Source: Mortierella sp. BCC40632
Lineage: Eukaryota; Mortierellomycota; Mortierellomycetes; Mortierellales; Mortierellaceae
DNA: 64,000 nucleotides
Assembly (NCBI GenBank): GCA_011634665.1
Contig: WAEK01000010.1
Coordinates: 1,391,001 to 1,455,000, forward strand
Direction: 5' to 3'
Each line of letters opens with the position of its first letter. Position 1 is the stretch's first letter. The notes under the pieces were generated by a model. That model did no database searches. It was given only the letters and a program-made list of their open reading frames with translations, and was not told where the DNA came from. Below, in pieces: positions 1 through 12,183 of the stretch. The position numbers were made by a program, and so were the translations under genes.

Positions 1-2669
1 AGTCGAGAGCTCCCTTCTTTGAAAAAGCAATTGGTTGCTTCCCACCAATACTGTCGAGATTTGCCATCTCTGAGTCGGACATCTATACTCATCTTCATCC
101 AGTCACCAAAGTCGCTTGTTCGAATGACAAATGTCCCTCCAGGATATGATACCTCCCTCCCACATACGACTTCGGGAACCTCATGGAGGTCCTTTGCGCA
201 GTTGAGCGTACACAGAGGCTCGTCTTCGGTGCCAGTCAAGGTGTCTTCTAGATATGACACTTCGAGAGTTGGCCCATGGTGATATGCAATAATAGTCGAC
301 TTGACGTTGGTTCCATCCCACTTTACACCGATCTTGATATCCTGAATGGTGTGGTTCGAGTTCAGTGGTATTGTGATATGTCTCCTCGGCTGAGAGATGT
401 GTCTTGCGCCTTCGATAGAAAACACTTTGGTCCTCTCGCCAGTACCATAGATACTCCTGTCTCCTTCAAGAAACCCACAGTACTTGGTAGATGAAGACTT
501 TGACTGCCGAATGAGATTCCCAGATTCTGTTGAGTAAATGAGAAATCCCATCTCCGTAATAATTGCCAGAGTCTTTCCGGTCGACGAGAGATGCTGTCCA
601 TCAATCCAATGCGTGGTTTCAATCAAGTGCCTTGGCTTTCCAGATTCTAGATCCCAGATTGAGATCTGATAAGGTGAAATCCTCAATGCAAGGAAGCCTC
701 CAGCCGTAGCTGAAGTAGATTGTTCAAAATGAACTATTCTCGGGTGTCGCACGACAGAGATGTGATAGAGCATCTCCCACTGGCCTGTAGTTTTATACAC
801 ACTGAATCCCTGTTCTCCACAGGCAAAGAATCTCTCGGAATCGTCACTCCATTGGGATGCGTTGAGATGAGTGAACCTGGCTTCGCCACTGAAGAACTGA
901 AGCACGGTACATTTGCTTTGGCGAAGTGATAGTTGGAGCGATTGGGGCACTTGCTCATTCTTGCGTGACTGGCGACTAATGTTCCCAGGGTATTCATAGA
1001 CAACAACCAGTCCAGGTTGTACCTCTTGCGTCGCGTAAACGGCAATCTGAGACCCATCCCATGACAACGATAGTCTGATAAATTCATTATCTACATCGAC
1101 TTCACTGCGTGCAATTGGTGTTGTGCGAGGATATGGATAGGTTGCTCTGGAGGTGGTCTCTGACAATCGAAGCTCCCAGAGATCAAGGAGCACCTTCTCT
1201 TCAATACTCGAGAGAGTAGCAGCATGGGATCCTGATGCTGAAATCTCAACACTCAATATTGTGACCGATATCTGCTGTTGGCCAGAATCATCGGCAATGG
1301 TGTGGAAAAGGTTGAATGCCTTCCTCGGCGACGACATCTGGGGAAGGATACAATCTGAAAGGAAAAAAATCACAAGTCATTTAGAGAATCTTAAAAAAGG
1401 GAAACGGGGCTATATTCGTTTTACAGAATCGCCCTACATACCATAGGAATCCTCGCTGGGTGGACCGTGGCTCAGTTCTGCATAGCACAACGTCAAAGAC
1501 CCTGGGTCTGACTCGTCTTTGTGATTCAGAGCAATAGAAAAATCTGACTTGACCTGATATCTCAGCAGTACTCTAATAAACGAGATTTCGCCTATTGACA
1601 GATAAACGAGAAAGTGTAATAGTTATAGTATATTAACGAACACGGGTAAAGAATTACAATCTCTGATTTCCAGTCTACTACTCACCGGCCTCAGGGAGAG
1701 GACCCAATTCGACCATCTATCCAAAAGCATTAGAGCTATTGTTTAATAGAGAGTACTGGAATACTTGTTGTAGTAGATAAGCTAACCTTATAACGAGTAT
1801 CTCACCTGTTCTGCGACGTCCAAGTACTTGATACCCTCAGCCTCCTGATCAAGCATGAAGCAAATCACCAAGTAATAGGACTGTCCTGACTGCAGCGGGG
1901 TCTCGAGCTAATACAAAACAATGTTGTGCGTCCTTTGTTCAATACAGGTTCCAGCATGGCGATAGAGTGTTTAGCTAGGATCAATCATGTCATACATTGC
2001 ACACACGGCTTTGAACTCGTTCTGGTCTCGAATAGGCTCTAATGCCGTTCAATTGAATTGAGGCACGGTTTGTGTGAGTGCCGACCAAATGTAAATCTAG
2101 GGCAGCTTTTTTAAACACAACGAAACATACTTGCTCGAGCCGCCCAAAAGGACGACATCTCTATATCTCTCTATTCGTTTATAGAACATTCTTGTGACAT
2201 GATTGTCTTGAAATATCGGTCAGCCTCGATGTGCTGGTTTCTAGGAAGTAGAGTACATCATAGAAATATGATTTGCTTCGAGGTGTGTACCGCTACACAT
2301 ACCATTAATGCGGGTGTTGAAATCCTTCAGCATCTGGACCTCATAGTCTTCCAGAGATGTGAATGTCGTTCTGTTGGTGGATTGACTCTTTTCAGAATGG
2401 TCTTCAGTGTCGACGGCGTTTGGCCCACTAACAGTCAGACTCTCAACTGTCATGTCACTGCTGTCTTCATTCTGCTTGGCGGGTCCGTCATTGGCCTTGT
2501 GTCCATCCTGGCTGGTTTGGTGGGTTGGTCTGTTAGGACTATCGCCAACGCTTGACTGGCCGATACCACAGCCTATGGTCTCCAGACTTTCAGCTGATTC
2601 CGGAGCCTGTTCGACGACTATCACAGTTGCTTCTGGTCTGGAGAATGTCGAAGGAGGAGCCTCTGTCAT
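1..2669 (-). CDS. Beta-propeller (WD40-like) protein, 5' part; paralogue of the gene at 60319; 3' end outside window
   Basis: Seven coding exons on the minus strand: 2669-2303, 2206-2131, 2038-1996, 1907-1806, 1716-1686, 1591-1442 and 1354 to beyond base 1. Intron phases are 1,2,0,0,1,1. All junctions are GT-AG and keep the frame. The ATG at 2669 starts a 122-residue acidic, Ser/Thr-rich leader ending in a segment (SLEDY..QM) that matches SLDSYKAKM in the right-edge gene. The last exon is open for about 450 residues. It has propeller-like strands: LSLSWDGSQIAVY, ISIWDLESGKPRHLIE and a GFLIYSTESGNLI blade. Identity with the 60319 gene is evident in every exon (e.g. SASGSHAATLSS versus SASGSHAVTLSS). 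By analogy with the paralogue, the missing C-terminus may hold a membrane channel domain; that is inference. Function is unknown to me. Confidence 0.8.
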
Positions 2670-5348
2670 GGTGAGTTCTAATGAGGGAAGAACCAGGGGT
2701 AGGTAGATAAAAGAGATGAAGAAGTCCTGATGAAGTGACAAAGCGAATGAAGAGACAGTGGTCGAATCTCTTTCGACCAACTCCAGCCCTTGCACTACAT
2801 GCGCCATGCGCATGCTCATTGTCTTTGTACTCCGTTCTCCAACAGACCAATAAAAAAAAAAAAAAAAAAAAAAAAAAGGCGCAAACATACCTTGGACCCT
2901 GTCCCCTCCTCTGAATCGGCCACAGAGCTGCAGACAACCTGATGGTTTACTATTATTGGTCCATGGAAACAATCAACATCATTCGCGAACATTCTCATGG
3001 TCTTCCCTACTCCAAGAGTAAATCTCGAGTCATTGAATCGAATGTCCAGGGTCAACTCTCTCTCTACAGGATTATGAATCTTTCCTCCCTGCTGTTCTTC
3101 CTCTTTCCATTGGATGCTTCCAGTTGCTAATCCATTTGGGCGATTTAGATTACAACCAGTCAGGCTACAACACACATCAACGCTGACACGAGAGCTTTGT
3201 GGCATCCAAAAAGAGTGTTTCCTTGGACTCGGGTCAGGGAGAGGAACAAGTCGATCTTACCCCAATTGTCGCTCACTTTATTCTATTCTGTCCACCAAAT
3301 GTAGAGACTTGATAGGATGGAGACGCTTTTGATACAATCACACCTCTTGGATGGCACGCATTTTATAGAGTGCCGCGTTTCTGTTCAAGACTGATAGGAC
3401 ATGAGGTGAAAGAGTCGTTCTCGTACACTTCATTGTCCACGATGTGGAGTGAATCATACCAAGGCATTTTCTAGTAAGCAGGCATGTTACGCTCACGGAA
3501 ACAACCCATCTTTTACAATGTACAGTACAAGCCGGAGCGGTCTGAAGACAGGAGCCTTGCATGGTAACGAGCACTGTGTGGTTGCAAAACTCTATCTTAC
3601 ACCACCTCGGCTTTACTCCCACAACAAAGACATGACAATTCTATAGAGGATGACGGTCATGGCGCGTTAGTTTCCTTCTTACTCTCTCACAAGAAAGGCA
3701 CGCCTGTTTCAGTTCCAATTGAGACTTGCAAATAAATGATGTACTGGCAACAATCCAGTGTCTGTAGTGTCGTAGTGTCTGTATACTTTGTGGAAGGTAG
3801 GTGGGTGGTCACCTGACAATTCTCGGCCTTTTGACCCCTGGGCAAATGGTTTTTCACCCTTCTGACCTTTGACCTGGACCAAAGACCGAGGAGATGGCGA
3901 TGAAGATCACCCAAACCAAGAGTACCATTCGAAAAAGAAAGTCTTTGGGATCATGGATTGAAATTCCTTTTGACTCGGAAAAGATGATCATGGTGTTGAC
4001 AGGATGGGTTGACCATGAGGATTTGGCAAATGGTTTTTCGTTCTTCGGACCTGGGCCATGAGCAGATGAGGTGACAATGAGGGATCTCCAAACCAATGGT
4101 ACCAATCGATCGAGAAAAACTCCAGGATCGTGAATCTGTGGTTATTAGGCTTGGGGGAATGTGGTCATGATGAAGATGGGATGAGGTTCTTGGAGGTTCA
4201 GCAGCCATTGTGAGGAGGGGTAACTTGGTGGCAAATGAAAATTGGTGGCGTAAAAAAAAAAAAAAAAAAAAAAAAAAATCAGCTCCAGAACATCTATTCA
4301 AGATGCCCACTCAACGGTTTATAGATTCTTGGATGCACAAAAGTCTACTCTTTTCTTGGACAGACCTTCTCTACAGCACTCCAATTCAACAGAAGGTCTG
4401 CTCAAAGAAGATCCTCTTCTTGATGGGAATATCTCACTTATTCACAGAGTGGTAGCGGCACATCGATGTAGCTTACTTGGTCTCTGACCATTGCAGTCCA
4501 TCGCAATGACATTTAACAGGGACAAAAAGACAACAGCCTGATGGCCTATTTGACATGGAATTTGTTCCTCACGAGTCTTCCTATCCTCTTTTCGCATCTC
4601 TACCTTTTTTAAAAGCTGAAAAACGATTCTTTTCACCAGAGAGGTACCCCGGTCTGTTCAGTTGTACCCCCGCTCTAAGAGAGAACAATTTTTAGTTTCC
4701 GCCAGGAGATTTTCAAGAAATAGACCAGCCCTGTGGGATAAGAAGGTCGATCTTTCCTCTTCTCTCCTTCTCCAACTCTATTTGAGTAGAGGACCGGTTG
4801 TGAGTATTTTATCCGTGGGCAGTTTTCATTCCTCATTCCAGTACTGAGTTGACTGCAATGCTCCTACTACGGTTGATTCTGCTAGCAGGAGAAAAAGGAT
4901 TGCTTGTGTGTATTTCCGTTGAGAGAAATGGGAAGGTAGCAAACCTTCATCCTTAATAACAGTCAACTGAGGCTGTTGAGCAATTTTTTTTTTTTTTCAA
5001 AAAAAAAAATGTTCCGGTAGTAATTGGAAAGAACAGAAAGCCAGTGGAGCAACTTTCCCTCCCCTAAAATAAGCTCTCTTCAACTTAAAAACATACATAC
5101 ATTTACACCCAAGAAAAAAAAAGTTTTAACATACATACGAGAGTGTGGGGAAGAAGATGGAAAAAGAGCCAGACGGAGGGAAGTGGAGAGGGGTCAAACT
5201 GAAAAAAAAAAAGGGGTTTCCCGTTGGGTTTTTTTTTTGTTGAGCAATGGCAGGTATATCTTCAGAGTTTATTGACAATACTTCTTTCTTCGACTGACGT
5301 GGGGGTGAATGGGCGGTGAAGCGGGGGGGAATTAGGATCGTAGTAAAA
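2670..5348. other. Intergenic region, no convincing gene
   Basis: This 2.7-kb stretch lies between the 5' end of the left-edge gene and the 3' end of the acyl-CoA synthetase. Open frames here are short, pass through A/T runs and show no family resemblance. It holds two A runs of 26 nt (2852-2877 and 4253-4278) and an imperfect direct repeat (about 3840-3960 and 4026-4135). It probably contains the promoter and 5' UTR of the left-edge gene. Confidence 0.6.
3834..4136. repeat. Imperfect direct repeat, about 185 bp period
   Basis: A block beginning GGCAAATGGTTTTTC near 3840 recurs near 4025. In both copies the block continues through a segment containing GACCTxGxCC, then GATGxxGxTGACxATGA-like text, CCAAACCAA.GGTACCA and GGATC.TG. 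The copies differ by many substitutions and small indels, so the duplication is old. No gene was recognised in it on either strand. Confidence 0.6.
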
Positions 5349-8240
5349 TTATTCCATCTCCTTGTACATGCGCTCGATATCTGCATCATACTTGTCCTTG
5401 GCGGCATGTCTCTTCAACTTGAAGGTTGGCGTCTATAGAACCACGAGTGAAACATAAAGAAGCAGGGAAACACAAGTTAGGCATGTGTTTGCGGATTGAT
5501 AAGTGGATGAGTAACTTGAAGAACCATTAAAAAAAAAAAAAAAAAAAAAAAAAACTTACCAAGAGATCATTCTCAATCGAGAATTGCTCCGAAGTGACAT
5601 GAATGTTCTTCAAGATCTCAAAGCCCTTCAAGTCTGACTCGCGACCAAAGGTAGTCAACTCCTTCAGCAGCGTCGTCCTGACTTGTGAGTGTGCACACAA
5701 TTCCTCGTAGGTCTTGTCGCCCAGACCGTTTGAGTTTGCCCAGACCTTCAATGTCTCTGCATCTGGAACAACCACACCCACCAGGGTCGCCTGCAATGAA
5801 TGGCCGTACACAAAGACCTGAGCGACCAAGTAGTGCTTGGAAAGAACCGCCTCAATCTTCTCGGGAGCAATGTATTCTCCTTGGGCCAACTTGAAGATGT
5901 TCTTGACACGGTCAATGATAACCAAACGTCCCTGAGCATCCCATTGACCAACATCTCCAGTTCTAAAAGCAATCAAGGATCGCGGAAGAGAAAGAGAAAA
6001 TATCTCGTCAGTTCAATCGGATCAAGTTCATAAAAGGGAGAGAAAGAGTCATTAACTAGGATCAGCTTGTTGGCTCAGAGCCTCTTCTTACCCAGACCAA
6101 CCCTCGGCATCCAAGGTTTCCTCAGTCTGCTTGGGAGCCTTGTAGTATCCCGAAAAGACAGAGTTACCACGAAGCATGATCTCACCGCGGGGGAAGGGCT
6201 TATCAGCACTGGTATAGTTCATTGAAGGAATATCCTTCAACTTGACTTCTGTGCAAAGTTGAGGAGGTCCAACCTGACCGGGCGTCAAGTCGCCACGGTA
6301 GCTGATACTCAAACCGGCGGCCTGCTCTGTCTGACCATATCCTTCATAGACATCGGCACTGAAGCAGATGCGGAGGAAATCCATGACATCAGGCGAGATG
6401 GGGGCCGATCCTGAGACGATATGCTTGACACGGCCACCAAGACGAGCACGGATAGCGCCAAAGACGAGCTTATCCCAGAACGGGTGCTCAATGGAGCCCT
6501 TCTTAAGGTTCGACTTTTTAGCAGCATAGGCACGGTTGAAAAGGAAAGCAGCAATACCACCCTTGGCCTTGACACCCGCCAAGACCTTGTCGTAGATACG
6601 GTTGAAGAGACGAGGCACCGAAACAAAGATGGTGGGCCTCAAGACGGCAATATCGTCGAGGAGCTTAAGAGTGTCGCCCTGGTAATAACCGATACGGGCC
6701 GAACCGGAGATCATAGTTGACTGACACAGACGCTCAAAGACGTGGGCCAGGGGCAGGTACGAGATGTGAATGTCGTCGTTGGAGGGGATAAAGAACTTGC
6801 CGTGCTTGGCAAGCATCTGGAACGAAGCGATGGTTGCAACAAAGTTCTTGTGGGTCAAGATCGCACCCCTTTAGGAAGAAGATAGAGAGAGCGAGTGAGA
6901 AAAAAAAAGAAAAAAAGAAAAAAAGGACAGTGAGCAACCTCTGTAGTACAGGACCTCGCATGAAATGAATAACAATGGACATTCGCCCAGTTGACGGGAA
7001 GAAAGGAAGAGTCTGCAGAGCCATCGCTCAGCCAGCCTCAAGCACATGGGGGAATATTAAAAAGAGGACGAATTAAAGCACAGAGGAGCAACTCACTTGG
7101 GGGTTCCTGTCGTTCCACTGGTGTAGCAGATCGTCGCGATATCCTCCGGAGTCGGGTGGTTGGCTTCGACAGGGGTCTCGCGACCAAGACGTTCAACCTC
7201 GGTCCAGGCAACGACCTTCACGCCAAGCTCCTTGCCTTCGTTCACGAGGCTCTCCTCAGCATCGCCCATGACGATAAGCGTCTTGAGCGAAGCCAAGGTA
7301 GACTTCATGTGCAAAAGGATCGAGGCCTTATCGGCTGAGGCGATAACGACCTCCATCTCTGTCTGGTTCACGATAAACTCGATCGCAGACACGCCCAACG
7401 AGTCGTAGAGGGCGACACCGACAAAGCCGTATTGGTATCCTGCCAATTCACTCATCGTCTAAACGATGGAATATGAATGCAGGAGGATGTACCACCGGGT
7501 TAGTATCTGGTGGGGAGAGGATCTGAGGCTATTTTGTTTCTCTCTCCCTCTCTCTCTGTGGCTCTACAGCTGTTCCTGCATCCCTCCTCTCGCTCTGGGT
7601 CCCCTGGATAGTAGTGTATGGTTTCTTCCCTCGAATTCTTAAACAGAAAAAAAAAAAAAAAGAGACCATGCTGCCAGGATGGTTTTACTTTCCCACTTAC
7701 CCATTCAGGTCTGTTGAGGGCCATGACACCAAAGACACCCTTGGCTCCAAGTCCGACGTGCGACAGACCTGCACCAAAGTGCGTGACGCGATCGCGGACC
7801 TCGTTATACGTCTGCCACTTGTAGGCTTGTGGGACATTGTCAACAATAGGACGGTATCCGATAAAGTCGCCGCCAGCTACATTCGACAAAGATATGACAA
7901 AGACAAGTTAGTTCTTGCGCAGTGTTGGGGTGACAACCGGGAGATCCTCTCCCATCTCCTTCTCCTTCTCCTCCTTCTCCTCCTTCTCCTCCTTCTCCTC
8001 CTCTTCCTGAGGAGGATAAATCTAAAAGTAACAAAAAAAAAAAAAAAAAAAAAAGACCTTACCGGCGCGGTGGACACCCTCGAGGAAGTTCTCGTAGAGG
8101 GTAGTGATCGTGGTACCGGGTCTGACCGAGGGATAATTCTCGAGCAGCTTGTCGGGGCAGAGGACACTACGGCGGGGTTTTCCCTCGCCAGGGACCTCGG
8201 GGCTGTTGGGGACAACAACCGAATACATTGGTTGGGACAT
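5349..8240 (-). CDS. Long-chain fatty acid-CoA ligase (acyl-CoA synthetase, FAA type)
   Basis: Activates long-chain fatty acids with ATP and CoA via an acyl-adenylate, feeding lipid synthesis or beta-oxidation. Six exons: 8240-8063, 7876-7701, 7458-7097, 6868-6092, 5962-5560, 5432-5349, giving 659 residues, close to fungal Faa proteins. Visible motifs are the AMP-binding P-loop YTSGTTGTPKGAI (around residues 230-242, rebuilt across an intron), GYGQTEQAAGLS (about 415-426) and the C-terminal signature TGDVGQWD..GRLVIIDRVKNIFKLAQGEYI (about 500-530). The ATG at 8240 opens with MSQPMYSVV and follows a purine-repeat leader. No obvious signal peptide, and the C-terminus (YKEME) is not a PTS1. Introns contain long A runs and a CTCCTT-type pyrimidine repeat. 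The exact FAA paralogue cannot be assigned. Confidence 0.93.
5529..5554 (-). repeat. A/T homopolymer inside FAA intron 5
   Basis: A run of about 26 A on the + strand lies directly beside the 5' splice site (GTAAGT followed by T's on the coding strand). Confidence 0.9.
7943..8054 (-). repeat. Polypurine/polypyrimidine repeat plus A run in FAA intron 1
   Basis: CTCCTT-type repeats (about 7943-8008) and a run of about 21 A (8034-8054) fill most of the 186-nt first intron. Confidence 0.85.
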
Positions 8241-8288
8241 GATTGTCGGAGATGTGTGAGGAGGAATGAGTTTTGGGGGAGGAGGAAG

Positions 8289-8332
8289 AGAGATGGAGAT
8301 GGAGATGGAGATGGAGATGGAGATAGATGGAG
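8289..8332 (-). repeat. GGAGAT hexanucleotide repeat in the FAA leader
   Basis: About six near-perfect GGAGAT units lie 50-90 nt upstream of the FAA start codon, probably within the 5' UTR. Confidence 0.85.
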
Positions 8333-8514
8333 AGGATGGACCTGGGATGGTTGAAGGGATGAGGAGGATCGGGAGAGGCAGCGTCGCGAAGAAGAAAAGG
8401 AAAAAAGAAAAAGAGAGAAGAGAGAGAGAGGGGATTTCTATGATTTGTATGGGCGTTGATGGGGGACGTGGCGCGGCCAGTGGAACGCGAGAGAAAGTAA
8501 GAGAGAGTGTGTGA

Positions 8515-8551
<37 letters not shown>

Positions 8552-9668
8552 GAAGAGAGAGGGAGGGGAGTGAGAGGAAGACCCAGGCGACGGTGCCGCA
8601 AGGGCTTTCGTCCGTTTGCTCTTTGGCTCTCTCGGGTTGTCTTGCGCGCAGGGCTCGAGCCCGTCTTGCCCCTCTCCCCTGTCGGGCCTGGACCATTGTC
8701 CTTCACCCTATTATCTTCGTCACCTATTGCTGAGACGCGTGTCTATCATTGTTAGACCTTTGTGGAGAGAACATTTCCCCCGGGGTTGTCCATTGTGGCT
8801 CCGGAGAGGTGGACCTCTCTGGCAACAGACCGCAGGACCTCCTTTTCGACATGGTAATGGAGGGGACGAAAAGATAAAGGGTGGTCAGGAAAGAGAGATG
8901 CGATGAATGTGCGTGTGTGAGAGGTGCATCAAAGGAGAGAAGGAGAAGAGTTTGGCTGGTCCCCCGTTTGTGCTCACTGCACAAGGCGTTGTCTAGAAGG
9001 ACTGGAGAGTTCGTCCGTTCGTTGGCGAGTGGGTATGTGTGCTTGTTGTGTGTGTTTGGGGGTGTGTGTGTGTGACTCTAAGTTGGCCAAAGCATATGAT
9101 CAGTCAGTTCTCGGTAACAGCATCGCCCGCACCAGACATCGAAGGTTCCTCCCCCAACAGGATAAGATTCTTCTGCGTTTTTTATTAGTCCGACCGCACT
9201 GGAGGGGGAAGAGGTGGTTTCTCTTTCTCTCTCTCTCTACCTTCTCTCTCCACATATTCGAGTACAAAAAGGGAGGAAGGGAGGGAAAGAGTTCATCTGC
9301 ATCATCTGCATCTCATCAACACATCAGTCTGCATCCTCATCTGCCAATAGGGCCGACTAGATGGTACTCTTACACAGGACCAGAGACTAGCTTCAGCAAG
9401 AAAAAGAGAGATAGGTAACCAGCCCGGAGTGCCAAGGAACACCAAGCGAACCGTTCGAAAATGAATGCAAAACCCAAGCGGGCGCAATTTTTTTTCCTTT
9501 CGTTGGGTCGTACCAGACAAACAAGATACACAAATAGCTCGTGTCCAAGACTTAACCATTCTCTTCTTCCACACAGCAGCACCGGCAACTCATATTACTA
9601 AACTGCAATTACACGGTTTATTCTCCTCTTCTCCTTCCACTTTTTGACAAGTAAATCTTGTGAATCCC

Positions 9669-9728
9669 AAATCTAGTTCTCCGCCCCTGACCCTGTTTAA
9701 ATCTAGTTCTCCGCTCCTGACCCTGTTT
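9669..9728. repeat. Two-copy 30-bp tandem duplication
   Basis: Copies at 9669-9698 and 9699-9728 begin AAATCTAGTTCTCCGC and differ by a single C/T. This looks like a recent tandem duplication. Confidence 0.95.
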
Positions 9729-10157
9729 ACTCATCTTTCCTCCATACAGCAGTAGCATGAGCAAAGGACGTGCAGGGTCAAAAGAACCCAAGTTAAAAGA
9801 CGATTGGGTCCTGGAAGAAAGAAAACACGGACACATGTACATTTTGTTAAAAGACTGAAAGTGGAGAGGGGCTTATGTCCTCTTTCTTTTTTCTTTTTCT
9901 TTTTTTAAAATGCTGCTCTGACCATGTGGCGAATCTTTTCATCTGTTGGCGAGACACCACTCCCCTTCCCCAATTTTGGGTCAAAAAAAAAAAAAGGTTA
10001 CTTGGGAATGTCGGCACCAGGCACGACAAAAATAAGCGTTTTATTATGTATCTCAAAGAAAGGGATCTGGTCCTCCTTTCTCCTGCCGTTACATGAACCA
10101 CACACTCATACACACACATACAGAATAAATAACAAATAGATGATAGGTAGGGGGAGT

Positions 10158-12042
10158 TTAGGCGGGGAAGGCATTGAGGATATCGGCAAAGTCGGCACCG
10201 ACAGCAATCTTGTTGGAAGTGAGGCGGGTAGCGACGGTGCTCCAGTCGACCTGGCGAGTCTTACCATCATTGTTCAAGATGGCGTTCAAGCTCCACTCGA
10301 AATTGGCCTCAACGTACTTGTTGGCCACACCATAGTTGACAATCTCAGTCCATCGGGTCTTCTCAGTCTTGACGAAGGGAGTACGCTTCAACTTAGCCTT
10401 GAAAGTCACTGTCTTGGACTGCTTACCATCGAGAGCGACCTTGAGATCACCAATAAAGTGGAAGAGAGCAGCACCGTTCGTGGTACCGCTGAGGTTAGCA
10501 ATACGGGCACGGCTGTTGGTTCCGGGCAGCTGGTCAAGAGTGATCTCGACGGGGATACCATAGTAGGGCGACTGGAAGGTAGCAGTGATCTCAACAATCA
10601 AGTCAGTGGCGGTCGAGGGGAGGACCTTGAGCGACCAATCCTTGTAGGGGGACTGAGACAATGAGGTGCCAGAGTAAGCCTTAGGGACAGTGAGCAAGGT
10701 GCGGACATCAGCCAAGCCTCCGTTCAAAGCAGGGTTGAGCGAGCTTCCGGCAAAACCAGCAAGGGTCAATGGAATATCGTTCGTGGGGACATCAGCCATG
10801 AAAGCCTTGGTAGCCTCCTCACTCAAGTCCAAAGAAGTCTCAGAAAGGACATAGTTGTCACCGGGAACGAGGCTAAGACCCTTGATGCGAGAAACACCAA
10901 TGCGACCCTTAGGGCTCGAGGTTTCGAAAGAGACATCGCCCAAGGTGACTGTGAGCTTGCTTGGGTTCACAATGTTGACGGCGACGGCAATGTCGATGCG
11001 GCCCTCGGGGATCTTAGGTGCAAGCTCAAGGAGCCACAAGAACTTTGCGGGGCTGAGATGGTTCAATCCTGCAAAGGTGGTGGTTGCCTTGAAACCAACG
11101 CCGGGGATGGTCAACTTTCCAAAGATACCCAAGTTCAATCTAACATCAACACCACCCTGGAGAGTGACGGGGTGAGAGGCCTTGGTCGAGAGCGAGCCGA
11201 CGAATTTGGAGAAGGCAGCCTGAGATTCCTTAAAGACTGTAAGAGGTGAGGAGGGGAAAGAGGTTGTCAACGTGCCGCCCTTGACGTGAGCTGCGGTCCA
11301 TGGGGTCTCGATGTGGCCGATCTGAACACCGCCATCCTGGAATCCAATTTTGTGTCCCATAGAAATCGAGTTTGGAGAGTCAATAGCATAGATGTTAGTA
11401 TAGACGTTCAAGAGGATGATGACATGGCGAAAAAGGATGCATGGAAACACAAAAGCAACATACAACGAGGATAATGTGCTGCTTGACGCTATCAATGGGA
11501 AGGGTGATTCCAGGGATAGAGAGCATCGTGGCAACGACGCTGCTGGAGGAGGTGTTGGGCACCCATGGGTCGGCGGTGGTGAAGTCCATCGACATTTGGT
11601 TGACTGCAATGGAGCGGATCAATCCGAGGTTGATCTAAAGCAAATAGACAACAGTTCTGGGTAAGTGGGATGTCAACAGCATCATTGGAATGAGGGATGA
11701 AATATCGTAAACAAAGCAAATCCAGTTTTCATACAGCAACCGCAGCTTGACATCTGCTTGGCCATGCTCCTGTAAAGAGGAGGCTATGCGCATGAACAGA
11801 AAAGAGAGAGAGGACCAATGTTAGAGCGACATAATTCACAGGCGCGTCTGAGACCGAAAAATAATTAAGGCTGTCTGTCGGAGAACCCTGTGAAGGGGAG
11901 GGAGAGGAGGAGGGACATACCCGACAAAGCAGGCGGCAATGCGGTCCGAGGCCGCGTCGCGCTTCTCGACCTCAACGGGAGCAGCAACGACGACTGAAGC
12001 AAGGAGGGCGCTGAGAGCGGCCACCTTCAAAGAGAACTTCAT
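10158..12042 (-). CDS. Predicted secreted DUF3712-type protein
   Basis: Proposed exons: 12042-11921, 11783-11735, 11634-11464 and 11336-10158, giving 506 residues. The last two exons are solid and join as IILV|DGGVQIGH. They contain tandem LEA/Ig-like beta modules, with the family pattern NIVNPSKLTVTLGDVSF...IG....L.L.PGDN that I associate with DUF3712. The first exon starts MKFSLKVAALSALLAS, a classical signal peptide followed by EVEKRDA, and has a TATAAAA box 135 nt upstream. Exon 2 is the weakest call: the acceptor at 11784 is the only one I found that keeps phase. Strong codon bias suggests high expression. Role is unknown; cell-surface or extracellular location is inferred from the signal peptide. 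Confidence 0.75.
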
Positions 12043-12176
12043 GGCAGAGTCTTGGGAGGATGGAGGAGGTAGGGTGAGGGGGCGGGAAGTTAAAGGGAGG
12101 CTGGGTGGAGATATAGAATCTAAAGAGAAAAAGAAAAAAAAAAGAAAGCCCAAGCCAGAGTGGATGGTCACTCCGC

Positions 12177-12183
12177 TTTTATA
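12177..12183 (-). promoter_or_regulatory. TATA box of the DUF3712 gene
   Basis: TATAAAA on the minus strand, about 135 nt upstream of the ATG at 12042. It supports the signal-peptide exon as the true 5' end. Confidence 0.6.

Larger units (their letters stand above)
8241..10157. other. Intergenic region (FAA promoter side and 3' flank of the DUF3712 gene)
   Basis: No gene recognised. It contains CA and GA microsatellites (about 8514-8550), pyrimidine-rich stretches, and an exact tandem duplication at 9669-9728. Open frames are low-complexity shadows. Confidence 0.6.
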
